A stretch of 64,000 nucleotides of DNA from Candidatus Poseidoniaceae archaeon (lineage in GTDB: Archaea > Thermoplasmatota > Poseidoniia > Poseidoniales > Poseidoniaceae), in assembly GCA_949372875.1 (NCBI GenBank), contig CASIAW010000002.1, forward strand, positions 165,658-229,657, read 5' to 3'. The notes below the pieces were generated by a model, which had not been told where the DNA came from, ran no database searches, and saw only the letters and a list, made by a program, of their open reading frames with translations. Of the stretch, positions 36,657-45,552 are shown piece after piece; within the stretch, counting starts at the first letter, position 1; each line of letters begins with the position of its first letter. Made by a program: the position numbers and the translations under genes.

Positions 36657-37670
36657 ATGCCTGTTTTGGTCACCGGTGCTGCTGGCTTCATTGGCTCTCA
36701 TGTCGTACAAGGCCTGTTATCGAAAGGACATGAGGTAAGGGGGACTGTTCGCAATCCAGAAAATGCTCAATTCCTCAAAACATTCGAGGCAGCAGAAGGT
36801 GCTTCCTTAGAAATAATCGAGATGAACTTACTTGATGGGGTTTCTGTTGAAGCTGCCGTAGATGGATGTGATGTCGTCATTCACTGTGCTGCTGCACTGA
36901 TGGTTGGAGTCAAAGACCCCCAACGGGATGTCGTTGACCCATCGGTAATTGGTACGCGAAACCTCTGTGCTGCAATCAAAAAATACGGCGGTGTTCAAAC
37001 CATCATCCATACTTCTTCTGTTGCCGCTATACGTAAGACGCGCCATCCAAATGGAGAAGTTTTCTCCTCCTCTGATTGGTGCGATGATGCGTCTCCAGAA
37101 TCGAACCCATATGGATTTGCAAAAGCAGAAGCCGAGAGAATTATGCGTTCATTTGTCGAGCAACATGCAAACGGGTTGCGGCCTCGGCTTGTTACCATCC
37201 ATCCTTCGATTGTTTTCGGGCCTCTTTTCCACAAGCGCCACGCTCGAGGTTCGATGGCATACCTCAAACATTTCACTGGCAAGATACCGTTTGTACTCAA
37301 CACATACCTCAATTATGTCGATGTAAGGGATGTTGCCCAGGCGCATATTTCAGCAATCAATTCAGGTTTAGATGGTGGAAGATACATCTTACACAAAGAA
37401 GGAATTTGGATGCAGGAGCTCGGTAAAAAGCTGCGCCTCGTTGTCCCGGGTAAGAAGTGGGCGACGTTTTGCTTACCCTCTCCGCTTGCTACTGTAATGG
37501 CTGCAATCCACCCGAAACTCACTGTACGCCAAGTTCGCTCTTCACTCGGAAGACACGTTGGATACGATATTGGTGATGTCGAGAAGGAGCTCGGCATTCA
37601 ACTTCATTCAACTGAGGATACCCTCGCCGATTCTATCAATTCTCTACTTGAATTAGGCCGTAAGGTATGA
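36657..37670 (+). CDS. NAD-dependent epimerase/dehydratase (extended SDR)
   Basis: A 337-residue short-chain dehydrogenase/reductase of the extended class. The N-terminal NAD motif is VTGAAGFIGSHVVQGLL. The catalytic Ser region is HTSSVAAI, and Tyr and Lys are in NPYGFAKAEAE. The C-terminal third is specific for substrate and resembles dihydroflavonol reductase/3-beta-HSD-like enzymes. The substrate is unknown; sugar nucleotides, steroids or flavonoid-like alcohols are all used in the family. The stop directly precedes the GTG of pyrF, so they share a transcript. Confidence 0.86.
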   Translation: MPVLVTGAAGFIGSHVVQGLLSKGHEVRGTVRNPENAQFLKTFEAAEGASLEIIEMNLLDGVSVEAAVDGCDVVIHCAAALMVGVKDPQRDVVDPSVIGTRNLCAAIKKYGGVQTIIHTSSVAAIRKTRHPNGEVFSSSDWCDDASPESNPYGFAKAEAERIMRSFVEQHANGLRPRLVTIHPSIVFGPLFHKRHARGSMAYLKHFTGKIPFVLNTYLNYVDVRDVAQAHISAINSGLDGGRYILHKEGIWMQELGKKLRLVVPGKKWATFCLPSPLATVMAAIHPKLTVRQVRSSLGRHVGYDIGDVEKELGIQLHSTEDTLADSINSLLELGRKV

Positions 37671-38501
37671 GTGGCGAGACGCTTTGGCACAACCATGCAG
37701 GCTGATGAGGCATGGGGCGGTCGTTGGAGTGAAAACCATCTTCCAATGGCTCGAGCATACATGGAAATGGCTTGTCGAAAAAAGAGTCTCGTTTGCCTTG
37801 CGGCGGACCGCTCAACAATGGCTGGATTAAACCAGTTAATTGACGAGGTTGGCCCATACCTGGCAGCACTCAAAACCCATGTCGATTTAGTTGATGATTG
37901 GACGCCTGAAGCATGGGCCGCACTTTGCTCAAAAGCGTCTGCTGCAGATCTTTTGATTTTCGAAGATCGTAAGTTTGCCGATATTGGAGGCATCAGTCGC
38001 AAGCAGATGTCGGGGGTTTACGACATTCGCTCCTGGGCTGATTTAGTCACAGCGCACCTTATTTCAGGCCCCGATATTGTTGACGGCCTCCAAGCAGGAT
38101 GGGGGGATGTTGGACGAGAAGGGGGGGTTCTTTTGCTAGCGCAGATGTCAAGCAGAGGTAATTTGCTTGACCCTGATTATACAGCCAAGGTTGTAGCACT
38201 GGGTAAAAGCCACGCTGGCGTTTTCGGATTCATAGGTAACGGTTCACGGCCTGAAGAATTGAAACTTCTTCGGAAGGCAATTGGTGATGCAAAACTAATC
38301 TGGACGCCAGGCGTAAATCTTGCAGTTGGTGATGGAGAAATGGGCCAGCGCTATGGTGATCCTCGCGAAGCAGTTCTCGCAGGCTCTGATTGTATCATCG
38401 TTGGCTCGGGTATACACAAAGCCGAGAGTCCCGCTTTACAAGCAAAAGCGTATGCTGAAGCGTCGTGGAATGCGTTCAATGAGCGTAAGATGGTCCAGTG
38501 A
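37671..38501 (+). CDS. pyrF: Orotidine 5'-phosphate decarboxylase, eukaryote-type
   Basis: Last step of UMP synthesis: removes CO2 from OMP. The active-site signature is LLIFEDRKFADIGG (about residues 93-106), preceded by ALKTHVDLVDDW and followed by GVYDIRSWADLVTAHLISG. This is the URA3/fungal-animal pattern rather than the short archaeal PyrF. The last part, WTPGVNLAVGDGEMGQRYGDPREAVLAGSDCIIVGSGI, carries the phosphate loop. The GTG start at 37671 follows the previous stop with no gap. The 276 residues are long for archaea, about the size of eukaryotic ODCase. Confidence 0.92.
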   Translation: MARRFGTTMQADEAWGGRWSENHLPMARAYMEMACRKKSLVCLAADRSTMAGLNQLIDEVGPYLAALKTHVDLVDDWTPEAWAALCSKASAADLLIFEDRKFADIGGISRKQMSGVYDIRSWADLVTAHLISGPDIVDGLQAGWGDVGREGGVLLLAQMSSRGNLLDPDYTAKVVALGKSHAGVFGFIGNGSRPEELKLLRKAIGDAKLIWTPGVNLAVGDGEMGQRYGDPREAVLAGSDCIIVGSGIHKAESPALQAKAYAEASWNAFNERKMVQ

Positions 38502-38505
38502 AAAT

Positions 38506-38754
38506 ATGTTGCAGACACTTCTATGGTTCTTGGCCCTTGGATTATCGGCAGTTCCTCTCTGGATTCTATGGCGCGCTGGTAAAAAAGCAACATCCCTCGA
38601 TTTTCGAATCATGCAAAACGATGCATCCTTACTTGAAGAAGATGGTATTACGATTCATCAAATGACTGGCCTGCCTCTAAATTCACAGATTACACCAAAC
38701 GCGAATGTGATTGTTGTTCCTGCTCAAGCAAATGGTGCGAGAGATGAAGAATAG
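38506..38754 (+). CDS. Small single-pass membrane protein
   Basis: An 82-residue protein with one N-terminal helix (LQTLLWFLALGLSAVPLWILW), a positively charged RAGKK following it and a polar domain of about 55 residues inside the cell. The start at ATG 38506 lies four bases after pyrF and is probably coupled. Its last ten codons overlap the 3' end of the convergent receiver gene by 31 bases. Function unknown. Confidence 0.62.
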   Translation: MLQTLLWFLALGLSAVPLWILWRAGKKATSLDFRIMQNDASLLEEDGITIHQMTGLPLNSQITPNANVIVVPAQANGARDEE

Positions 38755-39398
38755 GCATATGCTAAATATCCAACACCAGCTAAAACTGCTACCAGAAGAA
38801 GTTTGAAAACTCGTCGCTTTGGTTTCGAGACTGTTGCGGTGGCCACAATGACTTCAGGAAGTGGTTCAAGGAGGACGCCTGGCAAGGGTATTGCAGGCAT
38901 CCCAGGCAACGGTGGCAAAGGCATGAGGCCTTCATCAGCAACCGGCTTTACTCTGTCTTCGGGATAGAGTTGGTCGAGATCTTCGAGGCCCGGTGCATCG
39001 GGAATCGGGCCTAATATTTGCGCCCAGTTTTCTTCAATAACGGTTGATGAAATTGGTTTTTCAAGCCACGCAACAGCTCCTGCTGAGTGGCTTGCATCTT
39101 GAGCGAGTTGAGCAAGTCTGCGGGAGGCAATGAACACGATTCGGCTTTCGCCACCGTGTTCTCGCATTTCAAGAGCCGCAAGATGCCCGTCGAGAGAGGG
39201 TAGGTCAAGAGCAATGACGACTAATTCTGGGTCGAGGCGAATGTATTCATCAACGGCTTGGTCTCCATCTTCACAAACCTCAACATTGAACTCTCGAATT
39301 TTGAAGACCTCTTGGAGGCGCATGAGAGACATTGGGTTGTTATCGACAATGAGAACCGTAGGTGCGGTTTCTTCGGTAGTCGGAGTAACATAAGCCAT
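38724..39398 (-). CDS. Atypical receiver-domain protein with C-terminal membrane anchor
   Basis: A 224-residue protein. Residues about 10-130 fold like a response-regulator receiver (APTVLIVDNNPMSLMRLQEVF and VAWLEKPIS). The usual phospho-accepting Asp, four residues before the conserved Pro, is replaced by Ala in VVIALDLPSLDG, and the acidic pair is Asp-Asn. It is thus likely a pseudo-receiver acting by protein contact. A Pro-rich linker (LPPLPGMPAIPLPG) leads to a single C-terminal helix (FKLLLVAVLAGVGYLAYAY), so it is membrane-tethered. It follows the DUF1844 gene. The 3' end overlaps the convergent small gene by 31 bases. Confidence 0.78.
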   Translation of the reverse strand: MAYVTPTTEETAPTVLIVDNNPMSLMRLQEVFKIREFNVEVCEDGDQAVDEYIRLDPELVVIALDLPSLDGHLAALEMREHGGESRIVFIASRRLAQLAQDASHSAGAVAWLEKPISSTVIEENWAQILGPIPDAPGLEDLDQLYPEDRVKPVADEGLMPLPPLPGMPAIPLPGVLLEPLPEVIVATATVSKPKRRVFKLLLVAVLAGVGYLAYAYSSSLAPFA

Positions 39399-39452
39399 GT
39401 GAATCAACTCGCTGAACTCGCCATTACACATCAATTAACCGCACGAGAAAGG

Positions 39453-39830
39453 TCATTCTTCGCTGTCTTCGTTCGAACTTAGGTCTTCGACAGGTCCGCT
39501 TTGAGGGTTTTCAAAGGCCTCTCGAATCGTTTCAGATTGAGCGGCATCGCTCTCTGCCTCGCGTCGGCGGGTTGGTGCTTTGAGGAATTGAAGTTGTAAT
39601 TCACTTACGATTCCTTTGAGCATTCTTTCTTCATGGTCGCTCAAATTCCCTTTGGTTTTACCTTGTAGCATCCTCAACAAATCGATAGCTGCTTTCGCTT
39701 CACCGAGGTTATACATCATGGTTCCTTCTTGGTCGGGTAATAAGCCCATGTGTAGCAATGCTGAACGTTGAAACATGTGGACTAATTGGAAAAATTGTTC
39801 TGTTTCTTCGTCTTTGAATGTTCCCGCCAT
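39453..39830 (-). CDS. DUF1844 family protein
   Basis: A 125-residue cytosolic protein. The core FFQLVHMFQRSALLHMGLLPDQEG...NLGEAKAAIDLLRMLQGKTKGNLSDHEERMLKGIVSELQLQF is typical of the helical DUF1844 family, which is best known in bacteria. The C-terminal 35 residues are acidic and probably disordered. It lies between ftsY and the receiver gene on the same strand. Biochemical role unknown. Confidence 0.82.
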   Translation of the reverse strand: MAGTFKDEETEQFFQLVHMFQRSALLHMGLLPDQEGTMMYNLGEAKAAIDLLRMLQGKTKGNLSDHEERMLKGIVSELQLQFLKAPTRRREAESDAAQSETIREAFENPQSGPVEDLSSNEDSEE

Positions 39831-39873
39831 GGCTTTGGGAGGTGTTTGGGGTCTAAGTCCTCATCGCTTGAAT

Positions 39874-41310
39874 TCAATCAAACATTTGTTCAAGGAGCCA
39901 GTCTGGGTCAAATTGTTTTAGGTCGTGATAGCCTTGGCCAACCCCTGCGAAAACGATCGGCCTACCGGTCGCAAATGCGATTGAAAGCCCTGCTCCACCT
40001 TTAGCATCAGTATCGATTTTTGTCAAAACCGCTCCATCGAATTTCATAATCTCTTGAAACATTCTTGCTTGTTCGACTGCATCATTACCAGCAAGCGAAT
40101 CGCCAACAAACAAGGTAAGGTGGGGGTTTGCAACTCGGCGAACTTTGTTGAGTTCGTTCATGAGGTTCACTTTATTTTGCATCCTACCAGCAGTATCAAC
40201 CAAGACAACATCGATGTTCTTGGCTCTGGCTGAATCAATAGCATCTCTCGCAATGGCAGCAGTGTCACCACCACGTTGACTGGAAATGCATCGTATGCCG
40301 AGGTTTTCACAGTGGCTTTCCAGTTGCTGAATTGCACCCGCCCTGAACGTATCTCCTGCTGCAGCGACAACTGAAATGTCTTGGTCGAGAAGTCGCTGAG
40401 CGATTTTAGCGGCTGTTGTTGTTTTCCCAGTTCCATTGACGCCGACCAACATAATGACCACTGGGGTATCACCAGCTTCGATAAACGATTTGACGCTTGC
40501 ATCAAAATCCCAGTATCCTGCAGCCAAAATATTTCGCAGCGCCCGCTTCAACGCCGCCTCGAGAACCTTAGCTAAATCAGCACCCTTCCTAAGACGAGAA
40601 CCTATCAGATTGGCTCGCAGAGCATCGGTTACGGCTGTAACAGCATCACTTGAGATGTCCGATTCAAGAAGAACCCATTCTAATTCTTCGATGAGGTTGT
40701 CAAGTGCTCCTCCGGCTTTGATGACTCTCCCCCCCTCGGAAACGACACCTCCGCCTAAGTCGACTTTGACTTTCATCCCAGATTCTGTCTCGATTTCAGC
40801 TTCTTTGACCGAACCCTTTGGAGCGTTTTGAACGCTAATAAGTTGGCGGCCGGTCGTTGTTCGCATCATCGATAAGTCAACGTTAGAGCCTTTTGGCCGG
40901 GCGATTTCGACTGCACCGCGCTTTTTCATTTCCTTGCGTTTTTTAGAAAGACGTTTTTCATCAATACGCCGCGATTTTTCTATTCGCTTTTTTTCTTTGC
41001 GTGACAATTCAACTGGGAGATTGATTTCTTCTTCTTCATCGAAATCATCCCACTCGTCGCTGGATTCCTCAGCCGCATCTTCAAGGTCAAGTTGTTCAAG
41101 GTCTTCCCATTCTTCTTCGCTTTCTTCACTCAACGGCTCATCGGGCGCAAGTTTTGGCTCTTGTGAAGGGGGGGTTGGTCGGGGTTGGTTCTGGGCGGAA
41201 ATGAGGGCATCTTGTGCCTCCTGAGTATCTGCTTCAACGGAGATTTCGTCGGTATCTACCTCAGCAGCTACCTCCGTAACTCGTTTTCGAAATCGGTCAA
41301 AAAGCCCCAT
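39874..41310 (-). CDS. ftsY: Signal recognition particle receptor FtsY
   Basis: GTPase that docks SRP-bound ribosomes at the membrane. Residues 1-130 form a long, very acidic and then basic A-domain (EEEEINLPVELSRKEKKRIEKS). The NG domain follows: helical N-domain, then G1 GVNGTGKTTTAAK, the SRP insertion box region AGDTFRAGAIQQLE, DTAGRMQ, TKIDTDAKGG and the terminal GVGQGYHDLKQFDP. ATG 41310 has a GAGGG ribosome binding site five bases away and yields 478 residues. Order L18Ae-prefoldin alpha-FtsY is the conserved archaeal arrangement. Confidence 0.95.
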   Translation of the reverse strand: MGLFDRFRKRVTEVAAEVDTDEISVEADTQEAQDALISAQNQPRPTPPSQEPKLAPDEPLSEESEEEWEDLEQLDLEDAAEESSDEWDDFDEEEEINLPVELSRKEKKRIEKSRRIDEKRLSKKRKEMKKRGAVEIARPKGSNVDLSMMRTTTGRQLISVQNAPKGSVKEAEIETESGMKVKVDLGGGVVSEGGRVIKAGGALDNLIEELEWVLLESDISSDAVTAVTDALRANLIGSRLRKGADLAKVLEAALKRALRNILAAGYWDFDASVKSFIEAGDTPVVIMLVGVNGTGKTTTAAKIAQRLLDQDISVVAAAGDTFRAGAIQQLESHCENLGIRCISSQRGGDTAAIARDAIDSARAKNIDVVLVDTAGRMQNKVNLMNELNKVRRVANPHLTLFVGDSLAGNDAVEQARMFQEIMKFDGAVLTKIDTDAKGGAGLSIAFATGRPIVFAGVGQGYHDLKQFDPDWLLEQMFD

Positions 41311-41318
41311 GAAATCCC

Positions 41319-41879
41319 TCAATCATCTAGTGTCAACTCGTTTCCAAACCGACTGCCACGGCGTTGCTGGCGGCGGGGTGCTTTGTCTTCTTCAGCAGCG
41401 GGTGGCGGAGTTTCAGCCACGGGTTTTTCGGGTATTTGAGCAGTCTGTGAGGGTTGAAGTTGTTCTGCTGCAGTATTGAATTCTTGTGCAAGCACGGTTA
41501 TTTTTTCTTCAAGATCTGATGTTTGTTTCGTAAGGTCTTCGTGAAGCAAAGAGATGCCGGCCTTTCGTTCAGCCGTCATTACATGCGCTTCAGACCATGG
41601 TTTTTCACCAAATACACCGCTGCCAATGTCGACGAGGGCCGTTCCTTCGGAAGTTCCTTGGTGTGTATAATTGAGTGTAACGCCAGAGCCTATTGAGAGG
41701 CGCGCTCCAACATGGCCTGTTTTACTGGATGTGATAAGTTGGTCAAGTATACCGGCTGTTATGTCGTGTTCTTCTAAAATTGCAGTAACTTGTTCAATAC
41801 GAGCGTGGAGTGTGTCGAGTTGTTTTCGGTGCGCATCGATAGTGCGTGCCATTTTTTGTAACTCGCTTCGTTCAACCAT
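41319..41879 (-). CDS. pfdA: Prefoldin subunit alpha
   Basis: Alpha subunit of the archaeal prefoldin chaperone, which holds unfolded proteins for the thermosome. A coiled coil at each end (about 1-50 and 95-145) frames a central beta-hairpin segment (ARLSIGSGVTLNYTHQGTSEGTALVDIGSGVF), as in the family. The tail of about 45 residues is Pro/Glu/Arg-rich and not typical. The start is taken at ATG 41879; the frame is open further upstream into rpl18a. It ends nine bases before the ftsY ATG. Confidence 0.85.
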   Translation of the reverse strand: MVERSELQKMARTIDAHRKQLDTLHARIEQVTAILEEHDITAGILDQLITSSKTGHVGARLSIGSGVTLNYTHQGTSEGTALVDIGSGVFGEKPWSEAHVMTAERKAGISLLHEDLTKQTSDLEEKITVLAQEFNTAAEQLQPSQTAQIPEKPVAETPPPAAEEDKAPRRQQRRGSRFGNELTLDD

Positions 41880-41928
41880 GCGGCTCACGTAGTCCGAGGG
41901 TGTTGTCCTAGAAGAAGTCCGCTGGGGT

Positions 41929-42201
41929 TCACTCTTCTTCTTGTGATGGAGAAATCGGTCCGCCTGCAGCAGCAATTTCTTCACGGAAGTGATCGGTTAT
42001 ACGAGGTTCCGTAGAAATCCGTGGGTCGATTTCTTCGACAGAGGTGAGGACAATGGCTCGGCGATTCGCCTTGTGGCGGGAGCCCATGATGGAATAAGTT
42101 CGGTGTTCGGCGTCACCAGCATCAGATGCTGGGAGGTCGAGGGAAAATTCTTGGCGCATGCTGCCAAATGGTGCGACTCCTGTTACGCGATAGGCCTTCA
42201 T
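41929..42201 (-). CDS. rpl18a: 50S ribosomal protein L18Ae (LX)
   Basis: Archaeal/eukaryotic large-subunit protein. The N-terminus KAYRVTGVAPFG and the TYSIMGSRHKANRRAIVLTSVEEIDP segment match LX. The 90 residues are slightly longer than typical, with an acidic end (PSQEEE). It heads the L18Ae-prefoldin-FtsY operon. On the minus strand, TTTAAGTCG (about 42226-42234) lies about 30 bases before the ATG, so the mRNA may be leaderless. The gene is divergent from the subtilase. Confidence 0.9.
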   Translation of the reverse strand: MKAYRVTGVAPFGSMRQEFSLDLPASDAGDAEHRTYSIMGSRHKANRRAIVLTSVEEIDPRISTEPRITDHFREEIAAAGGPISPSQEEE

Positions 42202-42301
42202 CGAACTGGGCGACTCGCAAACTCGACTTAAACGCGCCGTCGCGCATTATCTGTGACAAATGACCGCGAGATTGACAAAGTTTGACGGTTCAACAGGGAT
42301 T

Positions 42302-45300
42302 ATGCGACCTGCTATCTTTGTCACGATACTGTTGCTGATGCCGTTGGCGCAAGGACTTGGGCCCTCATTAAGCCCTGAGCTCGCCGAGGGTCGAGAAGAG
42401 GTTCTCGTCCTTGACGAGGGTGTATGGTCGCAAGAATTGTGGACAGAGTTGCACGTATCGGGTTACACTCCTCTCAGAATGTTGTCTCCCGAGGAAGTCT
42501 TGGTTTGGAGTTCTTCTGATGCGGATGAACTTGATGGGGTTGAAAAAGAAAGAGCCCCCGAAGTTGAATACAAAGGCAATTTCGCTGAAATGGATGAAAT
42601 ACAGGAATTTCGATTGGTCTTCGAGCCCCGACTACCTTCTGAGGCAGTCGAGCAAATCGTCACCACCTTTGCTTCCTACGGCATGAATATTGAGTCCGAA
42701 GCCGATTACTACTCTTCAATAATTTCCCATGTCGAAGTACTAGAATGGCGCAGAGGTTTGCCATTACTCCTCTCACTTGATGGTTTACTTTGGATTGAAC
42801 CGGTTTTGCCCACAACGGGGCGAAATGAACAGGTCGGTTCATTGCTGCAACATGGATCAATGTCTGAAAACCCGGCTTGGGATTTCGGGTTGAATGGAGG
42901 GGGTGTTGTCGTTGCAGTTGCCGATTCAGGCATCGATGCTGACCATGCTTGTTTCAGAAATGCAACGGCTGCTGGAGAAAGAGGTTCAGAAGGTGAGAAC
43001 TTGACGGATGGAGTAGGCACACCTGGTCCGCTTCATAGGAAGATACTATTCCTCAATCAATCAATTGACTCCTCTGACACCCCTGGCCACTCTGACTATC
43101 GTCACGGAACACATGTTGCTGGGACTTTGTCATGTCACAATGTCTACGACATGCGGAGTAATTCTTTGCCTCAAAATGGCTCATCGCTTTCATATGCATC
43201 AAATCTTCTTTTCCAAGATATTGTTTCAGAGGATGGGTGGGTGCCTCCGGACGTTGATGCGCTTTTAGTTGAAGCAGGCCTCTATGGTGCAACGCTCCAC
43301 TCAAATTCATGGGGTGATGCGACAACAGCTTACACTGCTCGAACTGGTGATTTCGACGCGTGGGCGTTAGAAATGCCCTGGTCGCTTGCTTTCATCGCCC
43401 CGGGGAATAATGGAGGCCAACTTCTCGAACCATCAAACGGGCGAAATGTTGTTGCAGTGGGGGCTTCAATAAAATCTGCATCTGCTGATCGATGGAGTGC
43501 TTCTTCGGTTGGACCCACTGAGTCGGGAACGAATGGGATTTTTGCACTTGCAGTGGGTTCTTCGGTTGAATCGGCCCGCGCAGATGGAGTTAGCGATTCG
43601 TACAATGATGCTTTACGCTCATCGAGTGGCACCAGCATGGCAACGCCAGCAGCCACAAGTGTAGCCGCTCTTATTCAACAAATGATTGAGCAAGGGTGGA
43701 TTTCTGGTAAAGAAATGAGAACGCTCTTCGCTTCAAGTGATGTCAGACCAGAATGGGCAGACAAAGGTGGAAATCTCTCTAACAATGTCAGCCTTGCTGA
43801 AGGCTTTTCCCCCTCTGGCGCTTTGATTCGTGCATTAATGTCGCTCGCCGTAACTCCATTACCGCAAGATGTCCGGAATGGGGGGGGCGGGGGCTTTGAA
43901 ATGCAAAACGAGTATGATGGATGGGGGCAACTAAATCTCTCGGAGTTAATTGATTTTAATCAACTTGAACAGGATCTTCATCAGGGTAATGTTTCGCCAG
44001 CGGAAAACATTTGGATTCATGATTCATATCGTCTCCAAGACCAAACACCCCAAGCATGGCTCCATGAAAGACAGGGGGGTTTGGGGGCTCTGGAAAATCT
44101 CGCTCAATCTCCATGGAATGGTTCTGGGGCGGTAGGACCATTTCTGAAAAGTGGAGATGTGTGGGTAGAGCGATTTGATTTAACTGGAGATGCGTTCAAT
44201 GCTCGATTAGCTTGGACGGCCGCTCCCGAGCCGCATTTAGTCGACGATCTCCAACTCATTGTCCGTCTTTCAAATGGCCAGATTACAACGGCGAATGTTT
44301 TTCAAAGTGACGGAGATTCAACCCTTTACAATTCGCAAATTGCAGACTTTTCTAACATTACGACATTTCCTATGACCAATGAAACAACCGTAGCGGTTTC
44401 TCTTTCTCAGTCTGATCTTGAAGGGGTTGAATGGGCCGAAATAGAAGTGCGAGCCCGGTACATTTCTCCGGGAAATCAAAACAACTCTGTAGGAATTGAT
44501 GGGAATCGGGTTGGATTCGCATTAGCCGTTCAGGGAGTACAGCGGGATTCAGATTCATGGGATGATGGCGATGGAGATGGGGTGCCGAACAGCATGGATG
44601 GGTGTCCGAATCAGTTTGCTGCTGGCTGGGATTTAGATGAAGATGGATGTATTGATGATACGGATGGGGATTCTATCGGCGATAACCTCGACTTATGCCC
44701 CAATGAAAACGCAGAACAATTTGATGGGAATGCCGATGGATGTATCGATGACACAGATGGTGATGGAGTCTATGATGACGTAGATGAGTGCTTCACGTCA
44801 CTCATCTCTCTCTTCTGGCCCGTTGATACTTCTGGATGTAGGCCGGTAGATGCTCTCCCTGCAATCGATTTTGTCTTATCGCCTGAAGATGGTGGTGAAT
44901 GGTATGACACACTACTGGTTCAATGGATCGTTGAAGACGATGATGGTGATCAATTCGACACTGGGGCCGAAATTCACGTCCTCAATGACTCGAGTTCTGG
45001 GGGGTCATACTCGATTGCGTCTTGCTTTGAAGTGAATGTTGAAAATGGAACCTTTTCGTGTACGTGGTATATTCCCAGAGACCTGCCCGTATGGGACATA
45101 CGTGGTGAATCCTTACAGATTGAAATCTATGCTCAGAGTAGAAATAATTCTCCTGAAGCGAAGAATGATGTTGTGATTCTACGAGACGATGCCATGTTTA
45201 CGAGTAACTGGAACAATCCTTTACTCGAGGAAGACAAAATAACACCCCCCTCTGAAGAAGGGGCTGCTTCACAAAACAGAGCTTTTGTTTGGGGGGTTGT

Positions 45301-45439
45301 TGGGATTCTTGCTGGATTTGTACTCATGTATCAGTTGAGTTGGAATATTCGGGAGAAAAAAGAGGATGAAAAAGTCCTGCCGGCATTTGAGAGTAGTGGT
45401 GTCTGGCAAGGGGTGCCCTCCGGGGATGAAAACGAGTGA
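42302..45439 (+). CDS. Subtilisin-like serine protease with TSP3 repeats and C-terminal membrane anchor
   Basis: A large secreted S8 peptidase (1045 residues from ATG 42302; ATG 42260 would add 14). A signal peptide (MRPAIFVTILLLMPLAQG) opens it. A pro-region follows to about 180. The catalytic triad is visible: Asp in VAVADSGIDADH (about 208), His in YRHGTHVAGTL (about 268), Ser in SSGTSMATP (about 445), with the oxyanion Asn in APGNNGG. After a P-domain-like beta region come thrombospondin-3-like DxDxDG repeats (about 750-830, DGDGDGVPNSMDGCPNQ), then an Ig-like domain, and one membrane helix near the end (WGVVGILAGFVLMYQL). Its role is extracellular protein degradation at the cell surface. 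Confidence 0.92.
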   Translation: MRPAIFVTILLLMPLAQGLGPSLSPELAEGREEVLVLDEGVWSQELWTELHVSGYTPLRMLSPEEVLVWSSSDADELDGVEKERAPEVEYKGNFAEMDEIQEFRLVFEPRLPSEAVEQIVTTFASYGMNIESEADYYSSIISHVEVLEWRRGLPLLLSLDGLLWIEPVLPTTGRNEQVGSLLQHGSMSENPAWDFGLNGGGVVVAVADSGIDADHACFRNATAAGERGSEGENLTDGVGTPGPLHRKILFLNQSIDSSDTPGHSDYRHGTHVAGTLSCHNVYDMRSNSLPQNGSSLSYASNLLFQDIVSEDGWVPPDVDALLVEAGLYGATLHSNSWGDATTAYTARTGDFDAWALEMPWSLAFIAPGNNGGQLLEPSNGRNVVAVGASIKSASADRWSASSVGPTESGTNGIFALAVGSSVESARADGVSDSYNDALRSSSGTSMATPAATSVAALIQQMIEQGWISGKEMRTLFASSDVRPEWADKGGNLSNNVSLAEGFSPSGALIRALMSLAVTPLPQDVRNGGGGGFEMQNEYDGWGQLNLSELIDFNQLEQDLHQGNVSPAENIWIHDSYRLQDQTPQAWLHERQGGLGALENLAQSPWNGSGAVGPFLKSGDVWVERFDLTGDAFNARLAWTAAPEPHLVDDLQLIVRLSNGQITTANVFQSDGDSTLYNSQIADFSNITTFPMTNETTVAVSLSQSDLEGVEWAEIEVRARYISPGNQNNSVGIDGNRVGFALAVQGVQRDSDSWDDGDGDGVPNSMDGCPNQFAAGWDLDEDGCIDDTDGDSIGDNLDLCPNENAEQFDGNADGCIDDTDGDGVYDDVDECFTSLISLFWPVDTSGCRPVDALPAIDFVLSPEDGGEWYDTLLVQWIVEDDDGDQFDTGAEIHVLNDSSSGGSYSIASCFEVNVENGTFSCTWYIPRDLPVWDIRGESLQIEIYAQSRNNSPEAKNDVVILRDDAMFTSNWNNPLLEEDKITPPSEEGAASQNRAFVWGVVGILAGFVLMYQLSWNIREKKEDEKVLPAFESSGVWQGVPSGDENE

Positions 45440-45476
45440 CGGCGAAGCCAAAAACCAGCCGTATTGGTTGAACTTT

Positions 45477-45547
45477 GCAATATATGTAAAGGTGAACCTT
45501 GAAGGGTGGTGGCATCCTCGCCGACATATCCGCAAAGCGGAAGGTGA
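45477..45547 (+). promoter_or_regulatory. Promoter and ribosome binding site of the actin-like gene
   Basis: A good TATA match (GCAATATATG, 45477-45486) starts 38 bases after the protease stop. It predicts a transcript start near 45508. GGAAGGTGA (45539-45547) is a strong ribosome binding site five bases before the ATG at 45553. The actin-like gene is therefore likely transcribed on its own. Confidence 0.55.
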
Positions 45548-45552
45548 AAATT

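Noticed and set aside
38101-38130. Long G runs in pyrF as possible sequencing errors
   Set aside because: The translated protein continues in the conserved frame on both sides (AGWGDVGREGGVLLLAQ), so no indel is needed.
41319-41984. Longer prefoldin alpha frame starting inside rpl18a
   Set aside because: The extra 35 residues (MKKLLLQADRFLHHKKK) do not look like prefoldin and overlap a ribosomal gene; the internal ATG fits the coiled coil.
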